Of a DNA stretch of 64,000 nt, positions 18,415-26,966 are shown piece by piece; the stretch's first letter is position 1, and every line of letters begins with the position of its first letter. The DNA comes from Sphingobacterium corticibacterium. Its GTDB lineage: Bacteria; Bacteroidota; Bacteroidia; Sphingobacteriales; Sphingobacteriaceae. The stretch lies in assembly GCF_004208525.1 (NCBI RefSeq), contig NZ_SGIT01000002.1, forward strand, positions 248,001 to 312,000, given 5' to 3'. A program made the position numbers and the translations under genes. Under the pieces are notes generated by a model. It ran no database searches, was not told where the DNA came from, and worked only from the letters and a program-made list of their open reading frames with translations.

Positions 18415-19282
18415 AATTTTCAAATGTTACTTCAAAAATACTCCCCGATGGAGTGTTATCTTTTACCTTAATAGAGGCGTTGTGTTTTTGCAATACTGTC
18501 TTCACTATATACAACCCTAAACCCGTGCCTTTAGTTTTACGCGTCGACTCATTGCCTATCCGGTAAAACTTATTAAATATATTCTTTTTTTCTTCTTCGG
18601 CAACACCCGGTCCGTGGTCTGCAACCGAAAAGACAATCCGTTCGTCTTCTCTTTCCTTAAGCTGCACTTCCACGGTGGCACACGGAGGAGAATATTTAAT
18701 TGCATTTTCAATTAAATTGGTAACCACATTCGTGATGGCGAACTTATCGGCGTGGATAATGAGTCCTTTATCTAAATCGGGCTTTATAATCTGTGAGCTA
18801 CACGCATTTTTTTGTAACCTATCCACCACATTATCTACTACTTCTGTAAAATTGAAGTTTTCTTTTGGAAAATTAAAACTTCTGTTTTCCAATTTGGTGG
18901 TTAACAATACATTTTCGACGAGATCGTCCAATCGCTCAATATCCTTCAAGGAGTTAGAAAGAAAAACTTTCTGCTGCTCCCGTTCTAAGTCACGTTTTAG
19001 AATGGTTTGAATGTATAATTTCACCGAAGCTAAAGGTGACTTTAATTCATGGGTTACGGACAACAGAAAATTCTGTTGTTGTTGTTGTTGTTTATGCTCT
19101 CGGCTAAATAGCTTTTTTAAGCGCATAGCTCCCCAAATAAAAATCAACAGAAAGAAAAGCCCTTCACCGATGATCATCCCTTTGCGTTCCGGTTCGTAAT
19201 TAACCAACAGGTATCCCCACCAAAGCAATTGGGTAATGGCATAAAACACCAGAAAATAAAACAGGACGAGCGCTCGCTTCAT
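18404..19282 (-). CDS. Sensor histidine kinase, short two-helix membrane form
   Basis: 292 residues. Two transmembrane helices (about 5-27 and 36-55) are separated by only a few residues, so there is hardly any periplasmic sensor; it may sense within the membrane. A glutamine run (KQQQQQQNF) precedes HisKA, with His in LSVTHELKSPLAS. HATPase boxes: NLIENAIKYSP, ADHGPGV, GTGLGLYIVK. It is the first gene of the run kinase, regulator, TPR protein, hemE, hemJ and barrel protein. This layout suggests that it may control, or be controlled with, heme synthesis. Confidence 0.93.
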   Translation of the reverse strand: MKRALVLFYFLVFYAITQLLWWGYLLVNYEPERKGMIIGEGLFFLLIFIWGAMRLKKLFSREHKQQQQQQNFLLSVTHELKSPLASVKLYIQTILKRDLEREQQKVFLSNSLKDIERLDDLVENVLLTTKLENRSFNFPKENFNFTEVVDNVVDRLQKNACSSQIIKPDLDKGLIIHADKFAITNVVTNLIENAIKYSPPCATVEVQLKEREDERIVFSVADHGPGVAEEEKKNIFNKFYRIGNESTRKTKGTGLGLYIVKTVLQKHNASIKVKDNTPSGSIFEVTFENYAN

Positions 19283-19302
19283 ACAAGTAAATTAATGTCA
19301 TG

Positions 19303-19310
19303 CAAAAATA
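19303..19310 (-). promoter_or_regulatory. -7 box (TATTTTTG) upstream of the kinase/heme run
   Basis: Perfect TAnnTTTG on the minus strand, 20 bp before the kinase ATG at 19282. No clear TTTG at the -33 distance. Confidence 0.45.
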
Positions 19311-19371
19311 ACCATTTGTTAATCTGAAAGGAAATAGTAGGTGCATTATGACAATAGGTTAAGAAAGGTGT

Positions 19372-19379
19372 TATCTTTG
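19372..19379 (+). promoter_or_regulatory. -7 box (TATCTTTG) abutting the YjjG-like start codon
   Basis: Perfect TAnnTTTG with only 4 nt before the ATG at 19384. A TTATG at 19346-19350 lies 21 nt upstream and is a weak -33 candidate. The layout predicts a leaderless mRNA. Confidence 0.5.
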
Positions 19380-19383
19380 CGCT

Positions 19384-20085
19384 ATGTTTTTTCACAAAAG
19401 AGATATTTTCTTCGATTTAGACCACACGATTTGGGATTTTGACAAAAACGCACAGGAAACCTTACATGAACTTTATGCCAAATACCGTTTTGATAAATTG
19501 ACCGGAAAGGCAGAGTCTGATCTTTTTATTGAAACATACACCGTCAATAATCACCGGCTATGGGGGCTATACCACCATGGAAAAATTGACAAACCCACAC
19601 TACGCCGACTTCGGTTTGCCGATACATTTACCCAGTTAGGTATTGATCCGGAACTATTTCCGAAGGCCTTTGAAGAGGAATATTTACATATTTGCCCAAC
19701 CAAAACGAATCTCTTTCCAAATGCTATCGAAACATTGACATATTTGCAAAGCAAGTATAGATTACATTTAATATCGAATGGTTTCAAAGAAGCTTGTGAA
19801 CAGAAGTTGGAGCACAGCAAATTAAAATCTTATTTTAAAACAATTGTAATTTCGGAATTAATCGGCGTAAATAAACCTGATCCAAGAATTTTCGAACATG
19901 CCCTACAGAACGGGAAAGCAGAGCGAAAAACATCTATCATGATCGGAGACAACCTCGATGCCGATGTTCGCGGTGCTCAAAACGCAGGGATAGACGCGAT
20001 CTTCTTTAATGCAGTAGGTCTTGAACAACCACAAGATGTCCATCACATGGTTCGGGACCTGGGAGAATTACAACAGGTCTTTTAA
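19384..20085 (+). CDS. HAD-family phosphatase, YjjG-type (noncanonical pyrimidine nucleotidase)
   Basis: 233 residues. HAD motif I is FFDLDHTIWDF with the nucleophile Asp near residue 12; motif II LISNG; motif III Lys in GVNKPDPRIF; motif IV GDNLDADVRGAQNAG. A helical C1 cap lies at about 20-100. The DHTIWDF start and length match YjjG, which dephosphorylates nucleoside monophosphates, including noncanonical ones, in the cytoplasm. Other short HAD phosphatases remain possible. It is divergent from the sensor kinase and has no operon partner. Confidence 0.88.
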   Translation: MFFHKRDIFFDLDHTIWDFDKNAQETLHELYAKYRFDKLTGKAESDLFIETYTVNNHRLWGLYHHGKIDKPTLRRLRFADTFTQLGIDPELFPKAFEEEYLHICPTKTNLFPNAIETLTYLQSKYRLHLISNGFKEACEQKLEHSKLKSYFKTIVISELIGVNKPDPRIFEHALQNGKAERKTSIMIGDNLDADVRGAQNAGIDAIFFNAVGLEQPQDVHHMVRDLGELQQVF

Positions 20086-20088
20086 AAA

Positions 20089-20136
20089 TGTAGAGACGCA
20101 ATTAATCTAGCTCGCGGAAATAATTGCATCTCTACA
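20089..20136. repeat. Imperfect palindrome resembling an intergenic palindromic repeat; may also terminate
   Basis: TGTAGAGACGCAATTA (20089-20104) pairs with 20121-20136 in a 16-bp stem with one C-A mismatch and a 16-nt loop. It fills the 58-bp gap between the convergent YjjG-like and DUF1080 genes. The GTAGAGACGCAATTA form is like dispersed palindromic repeats I recall from other Bacteroidota and cyanobacteria; no second copy is in this window. There is no T run, so strong termination is uncertain. Confidence 0.55.
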
Positions 20137-20143
20137 ATATAAA

Positions 20144-20956
20144 TCACAATACCTTTACGGTAATATTTTTCAGCCACACATCATCACCATGATCTTGAAA
20201 CCCGATAACACCCGATTTAGATGGTCCGCCGACGTTATTCAATAGTTCAAAAGCCAATGGCCATTTTTCTTGACTGAACTTACTCGCCTGCAATAAAGTC
20301 GTCCAATCTGATGTCCATAACGTGTATTCAACTACTTTTTCTCCATTTTGATAATGCGTTACTGTTCCGTTATTTACAATAATCTTCGCTTTATTCCATT
20401 CTCCTGCTGGATTGCCATTTTGAGGCTTAGCCGGAATCATATCGTAAAGAGAACCCGATTTTCGATTTCCGTCAACACCCTGCTTTGCGTCGGGATGATT
20501 GTCGTTATCCAATAATTGATACTCGGGGCTTGATATATATATAGCTTGATCTTTTACTTCTTTTGCCAAGAAAAATACACCTGAATTCCCTGCATGGGAA
20601 ATTTTCCATTCAAATTCCAGTTCAAAATTTTTAAAATCGTAGGCAAAAATAATATCTCCACCATCTTCTTTGGTACGGTCTGCACCTTTACTGGAAAATT
20701 TTAAAGCACCATCTTCAATACCCCATTTTCCGGGAACTTTTTCCTTGTTATACCCTCGCCAACCTTCGAGCGATGCGCCATTAAATAGCACATAAGCTCC
20801 ATCAGCATTTTTTTGAAACTTGGTAATATCAACTTTCGGGAGGTTATTTAGCACATACTGTGGAACATTATTACCCGCAGCACCATCTTGTGCCTGACAA
20901 ATAGTGGCGGATAATAAAACGACCGCGCCTATCATATACATAAATCTTTTCTTCAT
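20144..20956 (-). CDS. DUF1080 (3-keto-disaccharide hydrolase-like) secreted protein
   Basis: Start at ATG 20956 (MKKRFMYMIGAV); an in-frame start 12 bp upstream is less likely. 270 residues with a signal peptide ending near CQAQDG. One DUF1080 domain, a concanavalin-like beta-sandwich, with ADGAYVLFNGASLEGWRGYN, FELEFEWKISHAGNSGVFF and the C-terminal GVIGFQDHGDDVWLKNI, all typical. Some members hydrolyse 3-keto-glycosides outside the cytoplasm; the substrate here is not known. A TACCTTTA box (20989-20996) lies upstream. It is downstream of a TonB-type receptor on the same strand but 57 bp away. Confidence 0.88.
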   Translation of the reverse strand: MKKRFMYMIGAVVLLSATICQAQDGAAGNNVPQYVLNNLPKVDITKFQKNADGAYVLFNGASLEGWRGYNKEKVPGKWGIEDGALKFSSKGADRTKEDGGDIIFAYDFKNFELEFEWKISHAGNSGVFFLAKEVKDQAIYISSPEYQLLDNDNHPDAKQGVDGNRKSGSLYDMIPAKPQNGNPAGEWNKAKIIVNNGTVTHYQNGEKVVEYTLWTSDWTTLLQASKFSQEKWPLAFELLNNVGGPSKSGVIGFQDHGDDVWLKNITVKVL

Positions 20957-21013
20957 GTTAAAACACATCTTTTAGTTTAGTTATTCGCTAAAGGTAGAAA
21001 AATATCTGATTTT

Positions 21014-23515
21014 TTAAAAGCCTCCTTCCATGCCTTCATCCATACCGTTGTCTCCCGCTCCGCGGTCCTCTTTTTTCTTGGTCAAATCTTGAATGCCAAA
21101 ACGGTATGTGAACGACAACGAGAACATTCTACGCATCCAACGGTTTTCCATTTGGATGAACTGCGTCGGTAGGTTGTTTTCCATACGGAACCTTTGGCTG
21201 TTGAACACATCGCGTACATTAAACATTACACTCCCTTTTCCCGCCAGCACATCCTGCCGTACCGCAACATCCAAACCCGCCATTGATTTCATCCGACCTT
21301 GAATCCATTTTCGGGGAGCGCGATAAAACCCACGGGCCTGCAAGGTGGTGGATTTCGTAAACTTCACATTGGTATTGATGTTTCCATTCCAACTGAAGTT
21401 CTCTACATCACCCGTATTAAACTCCGCATAAGGCATTGTTTTATCATAAAACAAGTTAACATTCGCCGTTGCGTCCCACCAGCGTAGAAAATTCACTTTT
21501 GATATCAACTCCAGTCCCATCGCATCTTGTTTCGAAACGTTTTCCCAACGACTATAGGTGACATTACTTCGATCGCCGACAATATCCGCTATTTCTTCGG
21601 GATCTCTTAAAAACGGACTCATCATATCGCTTGAACGACGATAGTATGCCGAACTAATAAAATTCCATTTGTCATAGAACTTCGCAAAGCTCAATTCAAA
21701 GGAATGTATATCCTCGGGCAACAAGTTTGGGTTACCTTGCCGATAATTGATTTCATCATTTATATTAACGAAAGGATTCACTTGCCATCCACGTGGCCGT
21801 TGCACACGACGTGTGTAGGAAAGTTGGACCTTGTCATCCGAATTTCCCACTTCATAGGATAAAAAGGCACTCGGATACAAACGAAAGAAATCCTGATTCC
21901 CATCATTTGTTTTTTCATCCTCAGGGGCATTTGGGTCTAAATTGTAATATGTCGATTGTAAATAAGTTTGCTCACCTCGTAATCCCACTTGTACGCCTAA
22001 TTTTTCTGTTAATTTGCGTTGATAATTTACATAGAGTGCATGTACACTATTCGTCAGATCAAAATCATTGCTAACGCCGTAGTCTGGCATAAATTGATTC
22101 GTCACGGTATCCAATATTTCCGACCACTGGGAATCTTCACTGTTACGCACAATGGTACGATAACCGGCCTCGAATTTATGGTCTTGCGCAAATGGCAAAA
22201 CATAATCCAATTGAAAATTCCAATTCTTTCCGGCTTCACTCGTCACATTCTGACGCTCGAAAGGAGCACGTCCGTTGGCATAGGTTTGATAAAAATCATT
22301 CGTTCCGTCTTCCGTATCATTGCCATAGGTGATGTTGGCGGTAATTTCCTCTCCTTCTCTTTTAAGCTCTTGCTTAAAGTCAAAGGTTATATCCACTCCT
22401 AAATCCTCTTCGTATTGTTGGGAAACCCGAGAAGCACTCTCTCCTAAATCCGGAATGTTAAAATAACGATAATCAATGTCCGAACGCCTATCATTATCTC
22501 GGACGCTTACATTCGCTCCTAAGCTAAACGTGGTTTTTGGTGCAGCGTACCAATCGGTACCAAACCGGAAAGTGTGGTTCTTACCTTTCCGGTTATTGTC
22601 GGTTGTGCTAATCGTACGTTCACTATTTTCTCGTATAATCCCATCAATAAGTTCCGTATTATCATTGAATCCATTGCCCGGACGAACCCTGTTCGCATAG
22701 TTATATCCGCCAAAGAAATTAAAATTACGATCTCTGTAGTTCAAGTCCACTCCCCCACTGTAGTTATCATAAGAACCGCCCGATGCAGTTACACTCCCAT
22801 TCAGCCCGGTTCTCACATTCTTTTTTAATATAATATTGATGATACCAGATTGACCTTCTGCATCATATTTAGCAGATGGGTTGGTGATAAGTTCGACTTT
22901 TTCTATACTATTGGCGGGTAGAGATTGTAGCAAGGCGTTAATATCGGAACCGGCCATCGCGGACTCTCTTCCATCAATCAAAATCTTTACACTGCTAGAA
23001 CCCCGGAGAGAAACATTCCCGTCGGCATCGACATCAAGCGTGGGTACATTCTGCAACAAATCACTGGCAGATCCCCCCACACTTACCAAACTCTGCGAAA
23101 CATCAAATACTTTTTTATCAATTCCCAAACTCATCTCGGGCACTCGTCCTTCTACGACCACTTCTTCAATCAAGGTTCCGTCATCCATCATGGATACTTG
23201 TGCGAGTTTTATTGGCTGTTGGTTTGTCACGCGTACATTTTCAATAAGAACGTTTTCTTTCCCAACATAAGTGATCCGAATTGCATATGTTCCGAAATCA
23301 ACATCAGAAAACACGAGTTTCCCTTGGACGTCACTCTGTGCTCCTTGGATATAACTTTGGTTAGATTGTTGGAGAAGGGAAGCACTCGCACCTATAATAG
23401 GATCGTTTGTTTCTTCATCAATAACAATGGTCTCTATCGTACCTTGTTGTGCAAAAAGAAATAGGGGGCAAAAAATAATAAAAAAAATCAGCTTTAAGTC
23501 TCTAGTAGATATCAT
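21014..23515 (-). CDS. Outer-membrane TonB-dependent receptor-like protein
   Basis: ATG at 23515 chosen over a GTG at 23536; it gives a signal peptide (LKLIFFIIFCPLFLFAQQ). 833 residues: carboxypeptidase-regulatory-like domain (about 20-110), plug domain (about 120-220; LLQNVPTLDVDADGNVSLRGSS, KVELITNPSAKYDAEGQSG) and an outer-membrane beta-barrel family 3 C-terminus. It is not SusC-like and no SusD gene is adjacent. The extreme C-terminus has a low-complexity acidic tail (KKEDRGAGDNGMDEGMEGGF) beyond the last strand FRFGIQDL-type end. Ligand unknown. Confidence 0.9.
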   Translation of the reverse strand: MISTRDLKLIFFIIFCPLFLFAQQGTIETIVIDEETNDPIIGASASLLQQSNQSYIQGAQSDVQGKLVFSDVDFGTYAIRITYVGKENVLIENVRVTNQQPIKLAQVSMMDDGTLIEEVVVEGRVPEMSLGIDKKVFDVSQSLVSVGGSASDLLQNVPTLDVDADGNVSLRGSSSVKILIDGRESAMAGSDINALLQSLPANSIEKVELITNPSAKYDAEGQSGIINIILKKNVRTGLNGSVTASGGSYDNYSGGVDLNYRDRNFNFFGGYNYANRVRPGNGFNDNTELIDGIIRENSERTISTTDNNRKGKNHTFRFGTDWYAAPKTTFSLGANVSVRDNDRRSDIDYRYFNIPDLGESASRVSQQYEEDLGVDITFDFKQELKREGEEITANITYGNDTEDGTNDFYQTYANGRAPFERQNVTSEAGKNWNFQLDYVLPFAQDHKFEAGYRTIVRNSEDSQWSEILDTVTNQFMPDYGVSNDFDLTNSVHALYVNYQRKLTEKLGVQVGLRGEQTYLQSTYYNLDPNAPEDEKTNDGNQDFFRLYPSAFLSYEVGNSDDKVQLSYTRRVQRPRGWQVNPFVNINDEINYRQGNPNLLPEDIHSFELSFAKFYDKWNFISSAYYRRSSDMMSPFLRDPEEIADIVGDRSNVTYSRWENVSKQDAMGLELISKVNFLRWWDATANVNLFYDKTMPYAEFNTGDVENFSWNGNINTNVKFTKSTTLQARGFYRAPRKWIQGRMKSMAGLDVAVRQDVLAGKGSVMFNVRDVFNSQRFRMENNLPTQFIQMENRWMRRMFSLSFTYRFGIQDLTKKKEDRGAGDNGMDEGMEGGF

Positions 23516-23597
23516 GTGAAAAATTGTCCTTTTCACAAAAAAACAAAATAAAAGCTGCTATCGTTCTATCGTAACTGCATTATTACGATGTCATAAG

Positions 23598-23879
23598 TTA
23601 CTCTACGGAAACGGTCAACCCTTCGGATTTAAGGATTTTTCGATATACTTCCATTTCTGTCAAAGAGCCTTCCAGTACGGCACATTTCCCTTCTGTATGC
23701 ACCTTCCAGGCAATTTGTTCGGCTTGAGCTTCCGAATATTGCAAATGCTTCATGAGGCAATAAATGACATGATCAAATGTATTGATTTCGTCATTCCACA
23801 GAATCAAACGGTTTGAAGATTGGACAGTTGCTAATATCTCTTCCAGCGTAAACGCTTCTTGCTCTGTTTGTACACCCAT
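23598..23879 (-). CDS. clpS: ATP-dependent Clp protease adaptor ClpS
   Basis: 93 residues. The family core is visible: LILWNDEINTFDHVIYCLMKHL (substrate-pocket Asn/Asp and His), AEQIAWKVHTEGKCAVLEG. ClpS binds the N domain of ClpA/ClpC and delivers N-degron proteins, in the cytoplasm. The ATG lies only 4 nt after a TATTTTTG box, so the mRNA may be leaderless. Divergent from the FabH-like gene. Confidence 0.93.
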   Translation of the reverse strand: MGVQTEQEAFTLEEILATVQSSNRLILWNDEINTFDHVIYCLMKHLQYSEAQAEQIAWKVHTEGKCAVLEGSLTEMEVYRKILKSEGLTVSVE

Positions 23880-23883
23880 GCTG

Positions 23884-23891
23884 CAAAAATA
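23884..23891 (-). promoter_or_regulatory. -7 box (TATTTTTG) abutting the clpS start codon
   Basis: Perfect TAnnTTTG on the minus strand, 4 nt before the ATG. No TTTG is seen at -33. Confidence 0.45.
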
Positions 23892-23948
23892 ACTAATATT
23901 TTAAAAAATATGTAGATTTACACACTAATCATGAGGAAAGGAAGTAAG

Positions 23949-24995
23949 ATGTTTCAATCGAAAATTGCCGGCATAGGATATTACGTGCCAAAAAATGTAT
24001 ATACAAACGATGACCTTACCCGGTTTATGGATACCAGTGATGAATGGATCCAGGAGCGGACAGGCATTAAGGAGCGGCGTTATGCGCACCGCATTGGAGA
24101 AACGACGACCACGATGGGGATCGAAGCAGCTAAGATTGCTATCGAACGTGCTAATACGACGGTTGAAGATATTGATTTTATCATATTCGCAACCCTATCC
24201 CCCGACTATTATTTCCCGGGCTGTGGTGTGTTGTTACAACGTGAAATGGGCATGAAAGAAGTTGGTGCACTGGATATCCGAAACCAGTGCTCTGGTTTTG
24301 TCTACGCGCTCTCTATTGCGGATCAATTCATCAAAACCGGCATGTATAAAAACATCTTGGTTGTGGGTTCTGAAAAACATTCTTTTGCGTTGGACTACTC
24401 CACCCGAGGACGAGCTGTTTCGGTTATTTTTGGAGATGGTGCCGGAGCCGTCGTCGTACAACCCACGAGTGAGCCAGGAAAAGGTATCCTCAGCACCCAT
24501 TTACACTCGGACGGAGCTGAGGCTGAAAAACTCGCCATGTATTATCCCGGAAGCTCCGGTGGAATATGGCTGGATCAACAGCCGGACTGGCCAGAGCAAG
24601 AACTCGGCGGCATGCTCATGACAAAGGAAATGTTGGACGATGGCACTACGTTTCCCTATATGGATGGGCAAGCAGTGTTCAAAAAAGCTGTCGTCAAGTT
24701 TCCAGAAGTTATACAAGAAGCATTGGCAAAAAACAACCTCCAATCGACCGATATTGATTTACTCATACCTCATCAAGCCAACCTACGGATTGCTCAATTT
24801 GTGCAGAAAACATTGGGATTGGGTGATGATCAAGTTTTTAACAATATTCAAAAATACGGCAATACGACTGCTGCCTCTGTTCCTATTGCTTTATGCGAAG
24901 CATGGGAAGAAGGAAAAGTTAAAGAGGGCGATCTTATTTGCTTAGCTGCCTTTGGCGCTGGATTTACTTGGGGATCGGCATTGATTCGATGGTAA
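23949..24995 (+). CDS. 3-oxoacyl-ACP synthase III (FabH-like)
   Basis: The ATG at 23949 (MFQSKIAGIGYYVPKNV) is preferred over 23931: it gives the standard FabH N-terminus and has AAGGAAG upstream. 348 residues. Catalytic triad: Cys in DIRNQCSGFVYAL, His in PHQANLRI and Asn in YGNTTAASVP. FabH condenses acyl-CoA with malonyl-ACP to start fatty acid synthesis; related KAS III enzymes act in secondary pathways. No acyl carrier or other fab gene is adjacent, so a housekeeping or an accessory role are both open. A TAGATTTA box at 23913-23920 may serve it. Confidence 0.9.
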   Translation: MFQSKIAGIGYYVPKNVYTNDDLTRFMDTSDEWIQERTGIKERRYAHRIGETTTTMGIEAAKIAIERANTTVEDIDFIIFATLSPDYYFPGCGVLLQREMGMKEVGALDIRNQCSGFVYALSIADQFIKTGMYKNILVVGSEKHSFALDYSTRGRAVSVIFGDGAGAVVVQPTSEPGKGILSTHLHSDGAEAEKLAMYYPGSSGGIWLDQQPDWPEQELGGMLMTKEMLDDGTTFPYMDGQAVFKKAVVKFPEVIQEALAKNNLQSTDIDLLIPHQANLRIAQFVQKTLGLGDDQVFNNIQKYGNTTAASVPIALCEAWEEGKVKEGDLICLAAFGAGFTWGSALIRW

Positions 24996-25033
24996 CTGAA
25001 AAAGGAGCTGATTAATCAGCTCCTTTTTCAGTT
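24994..25033. terminator. Perfect 40-bp palindrome shared by convergent genes
   Basis: 24994-25013 (AACTGAAAAAGGAGCTGATT) is an exact inverted copy of 25014-25033. It overlaps the last two bases of the FabH-like stop codon and all of the last codons of the convergent fatty acid hydroxylase gene. The arms contain A and T runs, so each direction has a stem followed by T-rich RNA. It probably works as a two-way terminator. Confidence 0.85.
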
Positions 25034-25668
25034 ATAACGTTCTTCTTCTTTTTCTTGAAACCGGAATCGAAGATAATATCCCATATGGCAGAACTAACGC
25101 CGAACCCTCGCTCTGGGTCAGCATAGTGATGCAGCATGTGGTGATCCTTTATTTTCTTAAACAAACCTGATTTAAAATTAGCATGGTGCATCGCGTAGTG
25201 ACATTCGTCATAAATAAGATAACCTAACAGAAATCCAGCAAAAAAAGCTGCTAACATAAATTCCGGCAAGAATAGACTAAAAATAAAATAGATGATAGCT
25301 GCTAATGGAATACTGGCAGAAAGAGGCATGACTAATCGTAAACGGTCTTTCGGATAGTCATGATGTACTCCATGAAAAATAAAGTGGATACGCTTGCCCC
25401 AATTAGAAGTCGGCTCATAATGAAATATCCAGCGGTGCAATACATATTCAGCCAATGTCCAAAACGCCAAACCCGCGAAAAAATACAAAGCAACATCCCC
25501 TGCAGACATTCCACCTTGTGTATGCGCCTTATAGATAAAATAACCTATCACCGGGATCCAAAATATCAGTGGAACACTGTAATGTATTTTCGTCAGGGAT
25601 TCTAAAAAATTATTTTTGAACATCCGAACGGATTCGGTGCCGTTAGAAACATATAACTTCTTTGCCAT
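25012..25668 (-). CDS. Sterol desaturase / fatty acid hydroxylase family protein
   Basis: Start set at ATG 25668 (MAKKLYVSNG); a longer frame would run through the promoter. 218 residues with about four hydrophobic helices. The di-iron histidine clusters are visible: HRWIFH, HFIFHGVHHDYPKD, HYAMHHANF and HHMLHHYADPERGFGVSS. Members hydroxylate or desaturate lipids in the membrane; related bacterial enzymes hydroxylate the fatty acyl chain of ceramides, carotenoids or hopanoids. Sphingobacteria make sphingolipids, so a lipid 2-hydroxylase role is an attractive inference only. Ends inside the shared palindrome. Confidence 0.88.
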   Translation of the reverse strand: MAKKLYVSNGTESVRMFKNNFLESLTKIHYSVPLIFWIPVIGYFIYKAHTQGGMSAGDVALYFFAGLAFWTLAEYVLHRWIFHYEPTSNWGKRIHFIFHGVHHDYPKDRLRLVMPLSASIPLAAIIYFIFSLFLPEFMLAAFFAGFLLGYLIYDECHYAMHHANFKSGLFKKIKDHHMLHHYADPERGFGVSSAIWDIIFDSGFKKKKKNVITEKGAD

Positions 25669-25698
25669 AACACGTAATTTTTGATAAATGCAGCAAAA

Positions 25699-25729
25699 CA
25701 AAGTTACCATGTATTGCCGTCTTATCAAA
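25699..25729 (-). promoter_or_regulatory. Promoter of the fatty acid hydroxylase gene
   Basis: On the minus strand TTTG (25726-25729), a 19-nt spacer and TAACTTTG (25699-25706): both elements of the Bacteroidota consensus. It lies 30 bp before the ATG at 25668 and covers the alternative upstream start, which supports the shorter protein. Confidence 0.82.
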
Positions 25730-25775
25730 GGTTTACTTTTTGAACATTTTCACATTTTTGTCAAAAACCTATCAC

Positions 25776-26960
25776 TTACACTACCCGGACCAACAATCCC
25801 TTTAAATATTCCCCTTCTGGAAATGACGCGCGAACAGGGTGATCTTCCGGTTGGCTAAATTGTCTGATAAACTGGATTTCCTTTGCAGCATCTAAAGCTG
25901 CCCAGGCGACAACTTGCTTAAAGGTATCGATATCCATCGCTCCGGAGCATGAAAATGTAGCCAATAATCCACCGCTTTCTAACAAAAGCAGGGCACGCCT
26001 ATTCAAATCTTTATACGCTCTAGCCGCCTTGTCTAATGCAGAACGAGATGGAGCGTACTTCGGAGGATCAAGAATAATGACGTCAAATTTCTCTCCTTCC
26101 TCCCCTAATTGACGAAGGTATTTATTGACGTCTGCTTGTACGGTGGAGTGCACCGCAGCATCTAGTTTATTGAATACTAAATTCTTTTGCAGCGTTTCTA
26201 TCGCTAAAGCGGAACTATCTACCGAAACAACAGCGGAAGCTCCCGATTTCAAAGCATTCAACGTAAAGCCTCCGGTGTAACAAAAACAATCAAGCACCCG
26301 TTTCCCTTTGACATACTGTGCCGTTAGCGAACGATTATCCCGTTGATCGCAATAAAAACCAGATTTTTGTCCTTCAATAATATTAATTTGATAACGAATA
26401 CCGTTTTCTATGACATCGACAAAGTCGGATGGCTTTTCACCATACAACAACCCGTTCGCATCTGGTAGCCCTTCATGTTGGCGGGCGTTTAAATCACTTC
26501 GCTCGTAAATCCCTTTGGGTTGTAAAAGCTGTACTAGTTCATCCACGATGATGGTCTTCACTGCTTCTATACCAGAAGAATGTATTTGTACCGATAAGAA
26601 ATCACCATACTTATCCACAATAAGCCCCGGTAAAAAATCAGCTTCCGCAAATACCAACCGAACCGTATCGTTCTGATCTGTCAACAAATGGGTTCTTAAC
26701 GCTACTGCACGCTGTATTCTATGACGCCACCACCTTTCATCTATTGGAAACTCTTGATTCCATTCCAATAGACGAACGGCCACTCTGGAATGTGCGTTGT
26801 AAACACCATAAGCAACAAATTCTTTATCAACATTAAAAACCTTAACAACAGTGCCGTTTGTAGGTTTTCCATCAACTGTCTTTATGGCTCCCGAGAAAAT
26901 CCACGGATGTAATTGCCACGCAGCTTTCTCTTTGCCTTTATGCAGGATTACTTTGTTCAT
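25776..26960 (-). CDS. Class I SAM-dependent rRNA methyltransferase, RlmI-like
   Basis: ATG at 26960 is used; an in-frame TTG precedes it. 394 residues: PUA-type RNA-binding domain (about 1-80; LHKGKEKAAWQLHPWIFSGAI), a linker domain with the peptide GQKSGFYCDQRDNR, and a Rossmann methyltransferase (VLDCFCYTGGFTLNAL; IILDPPKYAPS). The DPPK motif and layout match the 23S rRNA m5C methyltransferase RlmI. It begins 6 bp after the thrC stop, so it is probably the last gene of the threonine operon transcript. Confidence 0.88.
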   Translation of the reverse strand: MNKVILHKGKEKAAWQLHPWIFSGAIKTVDGKPTNGTVVKVFNVDKEFVAYGVYNAHSRVAVRLLEWNQEFPIDERWWRHRIQRAVALRTHLLTDQNDTVRLVFAEADFLPGLIVDKYGDFLSVQIHSSGIEAVKTIIVDELVQLLQPKGIYERSDLNARQHEGLPDANGLLYGEKPSDFVDVIENGIRYQINIIEGQKSGFYCDQRDNRSLTAQYVKGKRVLDCFCYTGGFTLNALKSGASAVVSVDSSALAIETLQKNLVFNKLDAAVHSTVQADVNKYLRQLGEEGEKFDVIILDPPKYAPSRSALDKAARAYKDLNRRALLLLESGGLLATFSCSGAMDIDTFKQVVAWAALDAAKEIQFIRQFSQPEDHPVRASFPEGEYLKGLLVRVV

Positions 26961-26966
26961 CAAATT

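Noticed and set aside
19060-19100. CAA/TTG trinucleotide run in a kinase gene as a phase-variation switch
   Set aside because: It is in frame and encodes a glutamine run; length changes would not switch the gene off.
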